Shown here in pieces: positions 41,215 through 51,266 of a stretch of 64,000 nt of DNA. Source of the stretch: Bacteriovorax stolpii (lineage in GTDB: Bacteria > Bdellovibrionota > Bacteriovoracia > Bacteriovoracales > Bacteriovoracaceae); assembly GCA_945883845.1 (NCBI GenBank), contig CAMCYI010000015.1:1-64000 (forward strand), in the 5' to 3' direction. The notes under the pieces are model-generated. The model did not search any database. It was not told where the DNA came from and was given only the letters and a program-made list of their open reading frames with translations. Numbering within the stretch: position 1 is the stretch's first letter; the number at the start of each line of letters is the position of its first letter. Made by a program: the position numbers and the translations under genes.

Positions 41215-41874
41215 TTAGGTGACTAAATAAAATATTGCGAGTGCCATGACAGAAAGGAACATTCCAATAAGAAGTGTTGGAGTGATGAGAACAATGAAAG
41301 TCAAAGACCTCGTCGCACCCAAATTTGAACGAATTCCAGCATAGAGCAGGAAGTAATATAAAATCGGCTGAATCAGGTCGCCGAGAATGGGAATCATCGA
41401 GAAAAGATTTGAAGATAGCGCATGAACAGTGATCTGATCAGCAATTGTATCTGCGTCCTGATCTGGATTGAGCCAGCCAGAGTACGTGCGAATGACCCAC
41501 GCCCAGAATTCAGTCATGATGATCGCACCAATCGGAAAAAATATAATATCCAGAGCAGCTGAGAAGAGAAGAAATGAATAGGCCGTGATGCTGGAACTGC
41601 GAATGAGATCCTGAAGAAAAGGAAATTCCGGACTCTGGAGACTCATGAAGAAGTTAAGGAATGCAACCATGATGATGATTTTTCCGAGACCTCTCAGGAT
41701 CACGAAGATCCATGACACACCAAGGCCTTCAGCAAGTGTCAGAGGCCGGTAAAGATGACCATCCTGCGAAGGCAAAGGCAGTTGATGACGGAATTGCTGA
41801 TGGATTCTGAATGGATGAACCAGAGTCATGAGATAGGTTTCGAAAATTTCTTTTATTTTTTCCATCCCGCTCAT
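41215..41874 (-). CDS. Yip1-like membrane protein
   Basis: Polytopic; FYLLYAGIR-type segment typical of Yip1/YIP1-like proteins. Confidence 0.5.
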   Translation of the reverse strand: MSGMEKIKEIFETYLMTLVHPFRIHQQFRHQLPLPSQDGHLYRPLTLAEGLGVSWIFVILRGLGKIIIMVAFLNFFMSLQSPEFPFLQDLIRSSSITAYSFLLFSAALDIIFFPIGAIIMTEFWAWVIRTYSGWLNPDQDADTIADQITVHALSSNLFSMIPILGDLIQPILYYFLLYAGIRSNLGATRSLTFIVLITPTLLIGMFLSVMALAIFYLVT

Positions 41875-43169
41875 TTTAACATATCTCTCAAATCCAACCG
41901 GGATTTTTCATGCAAGAGCGAGAAATGGGCCTTAAATCCCTGAGTGGCATTCACCACTATCAATTCTTCCGCTTTTAGCCAAAGAAGGAGTTCCTGCTCC
42001 ATGACGATGACCCGCAATGGATCCTGATTCAGCACCATCTTGCGCTCAGAGTTTGAAAGGATTGAAACACGATCTGCCTGATCGAAGCGATCGAGGTTAA
42101 AGATGACCTGCATAAGACCCATAAGATTTTCATCGTTAAGCTTGCTCTTGGATTCAAACTTAAGTGGCTCGCGATTAAGAATCGCAACTTCAACACCTTT
42201 ATTCCCTTGCGAGAGAAGCATGGGTAATCGATCAAAAGTTGTGAAGAGCGATGGCGGAATAACTTTTTTATCCCAGTAATCCTGAACCATGGTGAAGTAC
42301 ATCTTGAGTGTCCCACCGATCATGGCATAGGCCTTCTTAGTCTTGTTATCCATGATGAATGAATCGGCAGTCTTGTCGTCTTTCAGCCAGAGTTCCCACA
42401 CGACATCATGATCCCCCATGAAACGCAGAGACCCCATCTTCTTCCCCTTCAGCTTTTCATCCCAGGGAACTTCCCCTTTGATGGTGACTTGGGTGAGAAG
42501 AGAAATAAATTTTTCTTTAATCTTGTCGACAACCTGAATCCCGGGAAAGGGAGCGGGAAGTGTTTCATTACGGTCTAGATTTAACTCGTATGGAAGACGC
42601 TCATAACTTTCAACGACGACTTTACTGATGGGCAGTTTCGGGTAAAAACGAAACAGCTGCTTTTCGAGAAGCTCTTCTCTGGATTTATAAATCTGACCTT
42701 TGAGTTCATCATATTTTTTGACAGCAACTTCATTCTCATCCTGAGTCAGCTCTGCACTGGCCCCTTCGATGGTGACGAGATAAATCTTCTTATCCCTGGC
42801 GAGATAAAATCCCTGACGGTCAAAGGATATATCCCCCAGAGTCCAGACTTCATCATTCACCTGAATTTCAACCGGTGAAGAAAAATAGCTTTTCCATTCA
42901 CCTGTGACTTCTTTGACTTTTTTGATTTCGATCAACTTTCTTTCGATAATTGCAAAAGCATTGTGGGAAAGAAGCTGTTCATTCATCCACCAGGAATCTT
43001 CTTTTTTGACGGCGTCAATATTCGGAAGCTTGATGTGGTGAATGTTTGAGACCAGATGATCCTTAGTCAGCGACTCGATGTAGTTCGCTTCGTTCTTCTG
43101 CTCTTGAAAAATAAAAGTCGCAAGAAGAAGAGCACCAAGGATCACGACAAGAACAATATTTTTTTTCAT
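41871..43169 (-). CDS. DUF4340-family protein
   Basis: Single N-terminal TM then extracytoplasmic domain; downstream of GldG-like gene in overlapping operon. Confidence 0.65.
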   Translation of the reverse strand: MKKNIVLVVILGALLLATFIFQEQKNEANYIESLTKDHLVSNIHHIKLPNIDAVKKEDSWWMNEQLLSHNAFAIIERKLIEIKKVKEVTGEWKSYFSSPVEIQVNDEVWTLGDISFDRQGFYLARDKKIYLVTIEGASAELTQDENEVAVKKYDELKGQIYKSREELLEKQLFRFYPKLPISKVVVESYERLPYELNLDRNETLPAPFPGIQVVDKIKEKFISLLTQVTIKGEVPWDEKLKGKKMGSLRFMGDHDVVWELWLKDDKTADSFIMDNKTKKAYAMIGGTLKMYFTMVQDYWDKKVIPPSLFTTFDRLPMLLSQGNKGVEVAILNREPLKFESKSKLNDENLMGLMQVIFNLDRFDQADRVSILSNSERKMVLNQDPLRVIVMEQELLLWLKAEELIVVNATQGFKAHFSLLHEKSRLDLRDMLK

Positions 43170-44701
43170 AAGAGACGACGTCTTCTGTAAATGAAGATGG
43201 CCGAGCCGAAGAAAATAATAGGGACCATGAGAATGGAAATGATGAAAATTAACTGGAGATGCTGGGAACTCAGGATCACAGGGGATTCTTCAATACCAGG
43301 ACGGTTCAGCGACATAATTCCTTCATCACTGACAATCCATGAAAGTGAATTCAGAAAGAGCGTTCCGTTACCAGACTGACCTTGGTATGCATTGATCAGG
43401 AACGAACTTGATCCCAGGAGAACGAAACGGGAATCACGGGGTGATCCGGGAATCGCCTTCTCGCCTATTCCCATTAAACCAACCGGACCGCGGATGTCTT
43501 TGTCTTTATCGAACTCAGCTTTTCCTTTCGTCACACCTTTCAGATCAGACTCTGCCCAGCTACCAGGAAAACTTGAAGTGTAGGCCAGTATTTGTGCGGT
43601 ATCGTTGCCGGGTACAGTACTGACTGAAGAACTGAGAGGGAAAATTGTACGCTGTTCGAAACCATCAGTGATGGGATGGCCGTTTTCATATTTCGTAACA
43701 ATGGGAATGGTTGCTTCAGTTCCTTGTATTGTCGAGAGACGGTCAATGATGACGTCGTTTCCAAGCTTTAGTCCGTAAGTCAAAGCAAGGTCTGCAATGT
43801 TGCTGTAAAGCTCAGCCTTGAATGCAGGAGCGAGTGCCAGGAAGAGACTTCCTCCGCCTTCGAGATACTTCTTGATCTGTTCTGCTTCTTCAGGAAGGAA
43901 GGAAGAAATCGGACCTGCGATAACCAATGCCGTAGCGTCTTTAGGGATTTCTTTTGTCTGGGTCAGATCAATTGTCCGCACTTCATAATTCTGATCTTTG
44001 ATCTTGCTGCAAAGAACGGATAGTCCTTCTTCAGAAGTATTGGTGCAGGAAATTTCCTGATGTCCGGTAACGAAATAAATATGGATTTTTTCATTACTCA
44101 GCATTTTTAAAAGTGCGTTCGTAACGGAGAGCTCATCTTCCATCAGGAAAGAAGTTTCTTTTCCTTCATATTGAATGAATACCGTACCGTTATCAGAAAT
44201 GCCTTTTGCTTTCACGAGGTCCGGACGAAGGTCAGTATCAACGGCTTCAAGTGATATAAACTTGTTCTTTGCCTGATACAGACGGAGGACATTCAAAAAT
44301 GCTTCCCACTCTTCGCGTTTGGAGAATACAGTGAACTTCAACGGAGACTTAACCATATCCAGAATTTTAAAAGTCTGATCAGTGAGACTGTTGCGTTTTT
44401 CAGCCGTGAGATCGAACTCGCGAAAGTTGCGGTTCCCGAGATAATTCAGAACACCCACAATACTCAGGACAAGGGACACGTTGATCACATGGTGAAGAAC
44501 AGTTTTAAAATAGGAACTTTTCAACACTTCTCTCAGGTCCTGAATGCGTAAAACTGACAGGAGCAAGGCAAGTGTGAGAGCAAAACCGGTAATTCCGATA
44601 TTCAGAGTTGTATATTCAGGGGCCGCAATCCAGAGAGCAATAGCAGCTATCCAGACGAGGACATCGATAATAATCCAGAGAGGAAATAACCAGTTTCTCA
44701 T
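43166..44701 (-). CDS. GldG-like ABC transporter accessory protein
   Basis: N-terminal TMs, LTAEKRNSLTDQTFKIL, long extracytoplasmic region with DATALVIAGP, C-terminal TM IIFISILMVPIIFFGSAIFIYRRRR. Confidence 0.8.
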   Translation of the reverse strand: MRNWLFPLWIIIDVLVWIAAIALWIAAPEYTTLNIGITGFALTLALLLSVLRIQDLREVLKSSYFKTVLHHVINVSLVLSIVGVLNYLGNRNFREFDLTAEKRNSLTDQTFKILDMVKSPLKFTVFSKREEWEAFLNVLRLYQAKNKFISLEAVDTDLRPDLVKAKGISDNGTVFIQYEGKETSFLMEDELSVTNALLKMLSNEKIHIYFVTGHQEISCTNTSEEGLSVLCSKIKDQNYEVRTIDLTQTKEIPKDATALVIAGPISSFLPEEAEQIKKYLEGGGSLFLALAPAFKAELYSNIADLALTYGLKLGNDVIIDRLSTIQGTEATIPIVTKYENGHPITDGFEQRTIFPLSSSVSTVPGNDTAQILAYTSSFPGSWAESDLKGVTKGKAEFDKDKDIRGPVGLMGIGEKAIPGSPRDSRFVLLGSSSFLINAYQGQSGNGTLFLNSLSWIVSDEGIMSLNRPGIEESPVILSSQHLQLIFIISILMVPIIFFGSAIFIYRRRRLL

Positions 44702-45459
44702 TACCAATTTCTCCTTCCGAGGCTCTTCACGGTGAGAAAGCACATGGAGAAAATAAAGCTCGCGTAATAAACGATGTCCTGTGTTCCCATGAGCCCTTTC
44801 AGGACACGTTCAAAATGAGAAGTAATCCCAAGGTAAACAAAAATTTCTGCAACCAGATAATTCGAATTCAGATTTCCACCCCAGGTGATCATCCACATGA
44901 ACATTATGGAAAGAATAGAAAGAAGTCCGCTGATAATCTGATTCTCGGAAAGAGATGAGCAGAAAAGTCCGAGGGAGATGTAAGCCGAAGCATTAAGCGC
45001 AAGTGCAAGATATGCAGCACCGAGAGTGGAGAAATTTTTCACTCCGACGCCGTATATAATGATCGGAAAGATGATCGTCATCAGGAGCATGGAGAGAACA
45101 AGAGAAAGTGCAGACAATCCCTTCGCCATGACGACTTGCCACTCGCGAACGGGGGCCATCCAGTAAAGATCAAGCGTGCTCTGTCTTTTCTCATCCGAGA
45201 ATAGCTTCATCGTGATGAGGGGAATGAAAAAGAGAAAGAGAAAATTAATATTGGCAAATAATCGGAGTACGACTTCTTCCAGGAAAGAAATGTCCTGAGA
45301 ATAATTCGCCGGCAATGCCTGGATCCCGTCAGAGTATGTGACGAGGAGATTGAAGAAAATGATTCCACTGATAAGTGAAAAAAGCCCAATTAACACGTAG
45401 GCCAGTGGAGATGAGAAATAAGACTGCATATCTTTTTTATAAAGGTGCCAGATCATCAT
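44701..45459 (-). CDS. ABC-2 type permease
   Basis: Six-TM protein, KKDMQSYFSSPLAYVLIGLF and MKLFSDEKRQSTLDLYWMAPVREWQVVMAK. Confidence 0.88.
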   Translation of the reverse strand: MMIWHLYKKDMQSYFSSPLAYVLIGLFSLISGIIFFNLLVTYSDGIQALPANYSQDISFLEEVVLRLFANINFLFLFFIPLITMKLFSDEKRQSTLDLYWMAPVREWQVVMAKGLSALSLVLSMLLMTIIFPIIIYGVGVKNFSTLGAAYLALALNASAYISLGLFCSSLSENQIISGLLSILSIMFMWMITWGGNLNSNYLVAEIFVYLGITSHFERVLKGLMGTQDIVYYASFIFSMCFLTVKSLGRRNW

Positions 45460-46382
45460 GATTGTTTCTCCGTCATGCGCAGGAAAATATCTTCGAGTTC
45501 GGGGGATTCAACCTGAATGGTGAGAAGCCCTTTTCCTTCTGAGACGAGAAAACGACTTAAGTCTTTACGACAGTCCTTATCATCTTCGAAAACAACGTGA
45601 AAATGTTCTTCATGTCCCCCTGAATGATGAGTCGACTGATATTTCCCGAATTTTGAGAGATCAGGCAGTTGTTCGCCCACGGAGAGACCGATTTTCAGAA
45701 CAAGTCCTTGGCGGAATTTCTGGTGAATTTCGTGAAGATTTCCGGACGCACGAATCTTGCCTTGATGAATAATGGTGATGTGATCACACAACTGTTCAAC
45801 CTCGGAAAGAATATGGGACGAAAAGAGAATTGTTTTTTCTTTGGATAATTTCTTGATGAATTCGCGAAGCTCAACCACAGATTGCGGATCAAGGCCGTTA
45901 GTCGGTTCATCGAGAATCAAAAAAGGAGCATCATAGATGATCGCCTGTGCGAGACCTACTCTCTGACGGAATCCTTTTGAAAGATTTCCAACGAGACGAT
46001 GAGTGACATCTTTGAGTGAAAGCTGCTCAATTACGAAATCAGTTCTTTCTTTAACCTTCTCCACTTTGTGAATGCTCGCGACGTAGCTCAGATAATCTCT
46101 GACAGTCATATCAAGATACAGTGGTGGATTTTCCGGTAAGAGACCCACTTTATTTTTCAATGCGAAGTGATCAGGTCTCATCTTTTCGCCGAACAAAGTT
46201 ATTTCACCCTGAGTAACAGGGAGAAGTCCTGCGATCATTCTCATGGTCGTGGATTTTCCAGCACCATTGGGTCCCAGAAATCCGTGAATCGACCCCTGGA
46301 CAACGTGAAAGCTAGCCGAAGAAACGGCCAGTCGCCCAGGATATTCCCGAGAAACGTTATCAACTACCAATATTTTATCCAT
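45456..46382 (-). CDS. ABC transporter ATP-binding protein
   Basis: Walker A GPNGAGKSTTM, signature LSKGFRQRVGLAQA, Walker B FLILDEPTNGLDP. Confidence 0.95.
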   Translation of the reverse strand: MDKILVVDNVSREYPGRLAVSSASFHVVQGSIHGFLGPNGAGKSTTMRMIAGLLPVTQGEITLFGEKMRPDHFALKNKVGLLPENPPLYLDMTVRDYLSYVASIHKVEKVKERTDFVIEQLSLKDVTHRLVGNLSKGFRQRVGLAQAIIYDAPFLILDEPTNGLDPQSVVELREFIKKLSKEKTILFSSHILSEVEQLCDHITIIHQGKIRASGNLHEIHQKFRQGLVLKIGLSVGEQLPDLSKFGKYQSTHHSGGHEEHFHVVFEDDKDCRKDLSRFLVSEGKGLLTIQVESPELEDIFLRMTEKQS

Positions 46383-46483
46383 ATCTTCCTGTGATCTTTT
46401 GGATTAAACTGCAAATCAAGAGATATACATGCTTTTAGGCCCTAACATTACCGCGGATAAGTGCCGAAAAGATCATTAATCGT

Positions 46484-47482
46484 ATGACTATTTTAGATAC
46501 TTTTAAATCAAGAATACAAGTGGCAGAGCGGATTCTGATCACGACTCATGAAGTTCCCGATGCTGACGGCATTGGCTCTGAAATCTCACTCTGTCTTGCT
46601 CTCCGCGAATTCGGTAAACAGTGCTATTGCGTGAATGAAGAGCCCCTGCTCGACCGTTACACCTACCTTGACGAAGATAAAGTCGTCATGGGTTTCAACG
46701 ATTACCAGAAAAATCATCCCGACTTCAAGCCAGATCTCATCATTGTGGTCGATACAAACACCAAAACTCGAGTGGGCCAGCGGGTCAGCAAGTATATTGG
46801 CGAAAAACTTTCGACTCTCTACGTAGATCACCATCCATGGAGAAGTAAGGAAGAAGCTTCAAAACACTGTATCGACATCACGGCCGCAGCTACCGGTCAG
46901 GTCGTAGGCGAGCTCATCGAGTACCTCGGAGTTCAGCTTACAAAAAAAATAGCTCTCCCGATCTATACAGCAATCATTATTGATACGAGTTCATTCCGCT
47001 ACCCTACCGTGTCAGCGAATACACACCGTCTTGTTGCCAAGCTCATGGCGACCGGGATAAATCCGCCTGAAGCATATAATGGAATTTACGGAACGAAACG
47101 CGTGCATCACATGCATCTTCTCGCCCGAATTCTCGATACAGCGGCGACCAATGCTGATGAGTCGATTGCCTGGATGCTTCTTCGCAAGCAGGACATCGAT
47201 AAATTTGCCTCTGATGTCGAAGATACTCACGCATTCATCAATAACTTGTTAGTTCTCAATAATATCAAAGTGGCCGCCATGTTCCGCGATGATGGAGATC
47301 ACGTCAAAGTCAGTCTTCGTTCTTCAGGAGAATTCGATGTCGGTATGATTGCAATGGGACTGGGAGGCGGAGGACATTCTCACTCTGCAGCCACTCTCAT
47401 TGCGAAAGCAAAAGATGAAACGACTGAACAAGTGATTTCACGCACCATCAAGATAGTCGAAGATATCCTCAAGACGATGTAA
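46484..47482 (+). CDS. DHH/DHHA1 phosphoesterase (NrnA-like)
   Basis: TTHEVPDADGIGSEI, YVDHHPW, IIDTSSFRYPTVSANTH, MGLGGGGHSHSAA. Confidence 0.88.
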   Translation: MTILDTFKSRIQVAERILITTHEVPDADGIGSEISLCLALREFGKQCYCVNEEPLLDRYTYLDEDKVVMGFNDYQKNHPDFKPDLIIVVDTNTKTRVGQRVSKYIGEKLSTLYVDHHPWRSKEEASKHCIDITAAATGQVVGELIEYLGVQLTKKIALPIYTAIIIDTSSFRYPTVSANTHRLVAKLMATGINPPEAYNGIYGTKRVHHMHLLARILDTAATNADESIAWMLLRKQDIDKFASDVEDTHAFINNLLVLNNIKVAAMFRDDGDHVKVSLRSSGEFDVGMIAMGLGGGGHSHSAATLIAKAKDETTEQVISRTIKIVEDILKTM

Positions 47483-47866
47483 TCAGAGATTCAATTTTTT
47501 ATAGAAATAAAGAAGAACCATCATTCCGATAGCGAGAATCGTTGCCCATTGTTGAATTTTCGAGTGCTCTTTAGTTTTAGGATTTGGCTTGGGAACATAA
47601 GTTTCCAGGTTCTGAAGTTCTTCCTCGGTAAATGGAGATTCCATTTCTCCGATGATTCTCATATCTGCGAGTTGAAGCAGATCAGGCCCATGAACCTTCT
47701 TTAATTCAGCGTCTTCAATATCAAACTGATAAACAGCACTATCACGCGGAACTCTTTTTCCGTCTCCGAGATCCTGAGGAACTCCGACTTTGTAGGCAAC
47801 ATTGTGCTTTTCCAGAATCGCGACGATGCGGTCAACTTCGAGTTTGTTGAATCCGTTGTAAATCAT
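47483..47866 (-). CDS. Hypothetical protein with C-terminal TM anchor
   Basis: Soluble N-terminal region then WATILAIGMMVLLYFYKKLNL. Confidence 0.55.
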   Translation of the reverse strand: MIYNGFNKLEVDRIVAILEKHNVAYKVGVPQDLGDGKRVPRDSAVYQFDIEDAELKKVHGPDLLQLADMRIIGEMESPFTEEELQNLETYVPKPNPKTKEHSKIQQWATILAIGMMVLLYFYKKLNL

Positions 47867-47872
47867 AAGACC

Positions 47873-48919
47873 TCAGTTATTTTTATCTAAAAATTTAACC
47901 ATGCGTGATTTAAAAAGTCTCTCATTCCACTTAAGACCGAGACGTCGAAGGACTTTACGGTCAACCGCGAGATAAGAGCCATTCACATCGCTGTAAATGG
48001 TCTCAAGAGCTTCGCTTGTTAAAGACGACAGGAAATGAGCGCCGGCCGTGAGATACTCGCGATTAATTTTCGTATCAAGTGTAACAACTGGACGACCTGT
48101 TGCAAGGCCACCAAAAGCTCGTAATGGAAAAAATGATTTCGAGAGATCCCAGATTGCTTTGGCCTGATGAGAATAAAGAGCACCAGTCGCCTCACAATGG
48201 TCACCAGCAAAATCAGCTTCAGCGTGAGATGCTTTCACATCACTCAAGTGAGAATCGGGTCCCAGCAAACGTACGGTTTCATTTTTCGACTTCAGGAATG
48301 CTAACAGCGTTCGCAGATCTTCCACTGAAACATCATGGGTATAAACCAGATGATGAGTGAATTCGAAGTTATGATTTTCATCCGTCACAAAAGGATACTC
48401 TTCCGTCCGATAGGTAGGCTCAATCACTTCAGCATTGGGGAGAAAAAGTTCCTGCTTCAACGATTCAGAACTCACGGCAATGCGTGGGTAACGAACCAGT
48501 GACTTCTCTCTCCAGTCATTCACGTAGGCCTTGAACAGCCGCTGCCATCCAAGATTTTTCTGGTCGACCAAATTCCAGTCGAGGATGTAGAGAAATTTTT
48601 CCACGTTTGCCGGCAGAATGAGACCGTGAATATATCCCCGGCTCAGGATGATCATTTTCTCGATGGATGGGTGAATCGGAATTCCCTTCACGGCAGAAGG
48701 TAGAATCCAGAAACTTTTTTTAAGGACATCCTGCTTTTCAACTTTATGAGAGAGGTAACTTGAAACAATCGTCCGGGTTTCTACCTGGCCAAGAATCCCG
48801 CCTCTCTTGTGGGCGATGGTATAGATTTCTGATTCAGGGAAAAGATTGAGCACCAGTTCGAGAAGAAAAGTGGCCTCATCCCTCGAGATTAATGAATCAA
48901 TGGCAATGGCAGTTTTCAT
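47873..48919 (-). CDS. Glycosyltransferase-like protein
   Basis: Rossmann-like architecture with FPLRAFGGLATGRPVVTLDTKINREYL near the C-terminus. Confidence 0.5.
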   Translation of the reverse strand: MKTAIAIDSLISRDEATFLLELVLNLFPESEIYTIAHKRGGILGQVETRTIVSSYLSHKVEKQDVLKKSFWILPSAVKGIPIHPSIEKMIILSRGYIHGLILPANVEKFLYILDWNLVDQKNLGWQRLFKAYVNDWREKSLVRYPRIAVSSESLKQELFLPNAEVIEPTYRTEEYPFVTDENHNFEFTHHLVYTHDVSVEDLRTLLAFLKSKNETVRLLGPDSHLSDVKASHAEADFAGDHCEATGALYSHQAKAIWDLSKSFFPLRAFGGLATGRPVVTLDTKINREYLTAGAHFLSSLTSEALETIYSDVNGSYLAVDRKVLRRLGLKWNERLFKSRMVKFLDKNN

Positions 48920-49821
48920 CAGTATTTTTTCCACTGGATAACGAGAGATCCGAAGATGAGGATCACACCGCCAACGAGTTGTATTTCAGACAACTGTTTT
49001 CCGAGGTAAAACCAGTTAAGGATGATGGCAAAGAAAGGGAAAAACATTTCTGCAATGGCGACTGTTTTGGCCGGAATTCTTTTTACACCCTGATAATATA
49101 GTCCCATGGCGATGGCGCCGGAAAGAAGAACCATGATCAGAATTTTTACGTAATCCATTCCATCAGGAAGGATAAGGCGCCTGCTCCAGTCGACGAAAGG
49201 AAGAAGGAAGATAAGCCCGGTGAGAAACCGTCCGGCCATGATTGACTTAGGTTCAAAGCCACTCATGGAAAGTTTTTTTCCGAAGACGGTCGCGGCTCCC
49301 CATCCAACAACAGAGATACCTACAAGACCATAGCCCCGGACAGCAGTATCAGAAACGACGAGGTTATAGTCATTCACCAGGAGGCCGTAAAATCTTTCAA
49401 TATCTGGTGCACTGACGAGAACTCCACCGAAAAGGCAGATTCCTGCCCAGATCATGAACTTTTTATCGACAGGTTCTTTTAAAATGACCGCTGCCAGTGA
49501 GATCGCGATGATGGGCTGAAGCTTCTGAAGTAAAATTGAAAGAGATGGATTGAGGTATCGAAACGATTCAGTGAAAGCAACAGTGGCAATGGCCGACCCT
49601 ACTCCACCAACCATGATGAAACTAAACACGTCGCCGATGCGAAGTTCGCCCATGCGTTTGATTGCAGTGAAAAGGCCGAGAGAGAAAAAAACTGTGAGAA
49701 CGGCGTGTTCAAAGAAGACAATGGTCACCGGATTCAGACCGCGGTCGACTAAGGGATAGCGAATGAGTGCATCTACTCCCCAGAATAAGGAAGCCATGAT
49801 GACAAAAAGGATTCCGGTCAT
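48919..49821 (-). CDS. EamA/DMT-family transporter
   Basis: Ten hydrophobic segments, tandem EamA repeats (LSILLQKLQPIIAISLAAVILKEPVDKKF; IPAKTVAIAEMFFPFFAIILNWFYLGKQLS). Confidence 0.85.
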   Translation of the reverse strand: MTGILFVIMASLFWGVDALIRYPLVDRGLNPVTIVFFEHAVLTVFFSLGLFTAIKRMGELRIGDVFSFIMVGGVGSAIATVAFTESFRYLNPSLSILLQKLQPIIAISLAAVILKEPVDKKFMIWAGICLFGGVLVSAPDIERFYGLLVNDYNLVVSDTAVRGYGLVGISVVGWGAATVFGKKLSMSGFEPKSIMAGRFLTGLIFLLPFVDWSRRLILPDGMDYVKILIMVLLSGAIAMGLYYQGVKRIPAKTVAIAEMFFPFFAIILNWFYLGKQLSEIQLVGGVILIFGSLVIQWKKY

Positions 49822-49825
49822 GGAA

Positions 49826-51181
49826 TTATCTTAACGTGGAAGTGAAGGTTTGGAAAACATCTTGTGCCCGTTTAGCGACGAGTTGCTTTTTCGCTTTTTT
49901 CCCGCCGGCACGCCACTGTTCCTTGGAAATTTCCACAGTCGGGAGAAGTCCGAAGTTGATATTGGATGGACAAGGCTTTTCTACTGTCATGATGTAATTG
50001 ACGAGTGCACCGATCGCAGTTTCTACCGGAAAGCGAATAGCGTCCTGGCCGTTAATTCTGCGGACAAGCTGAAAAGCAACGTACAGGCCCATAGATGCTG
50101 ATTCCGTGTAACCTTCTACACCAGTTATCTGTCCTGCGAAGTAAAGCTGGTCAAACTTTTTACTGCGAAGATCAAATTCAAGAAGTTTTCTGGCATTTAA
50201 GAATGAGTTCCTGTGGCATGAACCGAGGTGAATGAAACTTGCCTCAGCAAAACCAGGAATCATCCGGAATACGCGAACCTGTTCTTTGTATGTCAGTCGG
50301 GTCTGGAATCCGACGAGGTTGTAAGCAGATCCCAGAAGATTTTCTTTCCGGAGCTGCACAACTGCGTAAGGCCATTTACCGTTGATGTCCGGCTCAAGGC
50401 CAATCGGTTTCATACATGAGAAGCGGGCCGTATCTTTCCCTCGTTCTGCCATGAGATCAATCGGCAGACATGATTCGAAGAATTTCCAGTCCTCAAACTC
50501 TTTCGGCGGAACTTTTTCGGCACGGGCGAGCTCATCAACGAAAGCGTAATATTCTTCTCTCGTCATAGGTGCATTGAGATAATCTCCGCCATCTTCCATC
50601 GGCTTGTGGCGATCTTTCATGTACATCTTTGTCAGATCAAGAGTATCAGCATCGACCACCGGAGCAATGGCATCGTAAAAGTAAAAATCATTCCCGGAAA
50701 GACTCTGGGTGATCCATTCTTCGAGAGGTTTTGTTGTGAGAGGGCCAGTGGCCACGATGACATAGTCACAACCGTATTCTTCCTTCAGAAGCATCGGGTC
50801 TCCCGCTTCACGATCGATGACGGTGATGAGCGGATGAGTACGAAGGCCATGGGATACTTCCGCTGAAAAATTATCCCGGTCGACAGCGAGAGCATCTCCT
50901 GCAGGAACAGCATGCTTTTCAGCGCACTCAATAATGAACGAACCCATGCTCTTCATTTCAGACTTCAGTAGCCCGTGAGCAGATGACGGGTCGAGAGATT
51001 TCAGGGAATTTGTACAAACAAGTTCGGCGAACGTTGGTATCTTCTGGGCAGGATTGAGCTTGATCGCCTTTGATTCAAGAAGGGTAACAGAGAGACCGTT
51101 CCGGGCGAGAAACATGGCGGCTTCAGAGCCAGCGAGTCCTGCGCCAATTACTAAAACACTTGGCCGGCCGGTTTGATGCAT
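49826..51181 (-). CDS. trmFO: Folate-dependent tRNA (m5U54) methyltransferase
   Basis: VIGAGLAGSEAAMFLARNG, FAELVCTNSLKS, GLLKSEMKSMGSFI, FYDAIAPVVD, FAGQITGVEGYTESASMGL. Confidence 0.95.
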   Translation of the reverse strand: MHQTGRPSVLVIGAGLAGSEAAMFLARNGLSVTLLESKAIKLNPAQKIPTFAELVCTNSLKSLDPSSAHGLLKSEMKSMGSFIIECAEKHAVPAGDALAVDRDNFSAEVSHGLRTHPLITVIDREAGDPMLLKEEYGCDYVIVATGPLTTKPLEEWITQSLSGNDFYFYDAIAPVVDADTLDLTKMYMKDRHKPMEDGGDYLNAPMTREEYYAFVDELARAEKVPPKEFEDWKFFESCLPIDLMAERGKDTARFSCMKPIGLEPDINGKWPYAVVQLRKENLLGSAYNLVGFQTRLTYKEQVRVFRMIPGFAEASFIHLGSCHRNSFLNARKLLEFDLRSKKFDQLYFAGQITGVEGYTESASMGLYVAFQLVRRINGQDAIRFPVETAIGALVNYIMTVEKPCPSNINFGLLPTVEISKEQWRAGGKKAKKQLVAKRAQDVFQTFTSTLR

Positions 51182-51266
51182 GATTCACTCTCTTAGAAGA
51201 ATTTTTGAAGTATAATGGGTCCATTATTTAACCCGGTTAAGGCATTGAGTCAACCACGGGATCACT

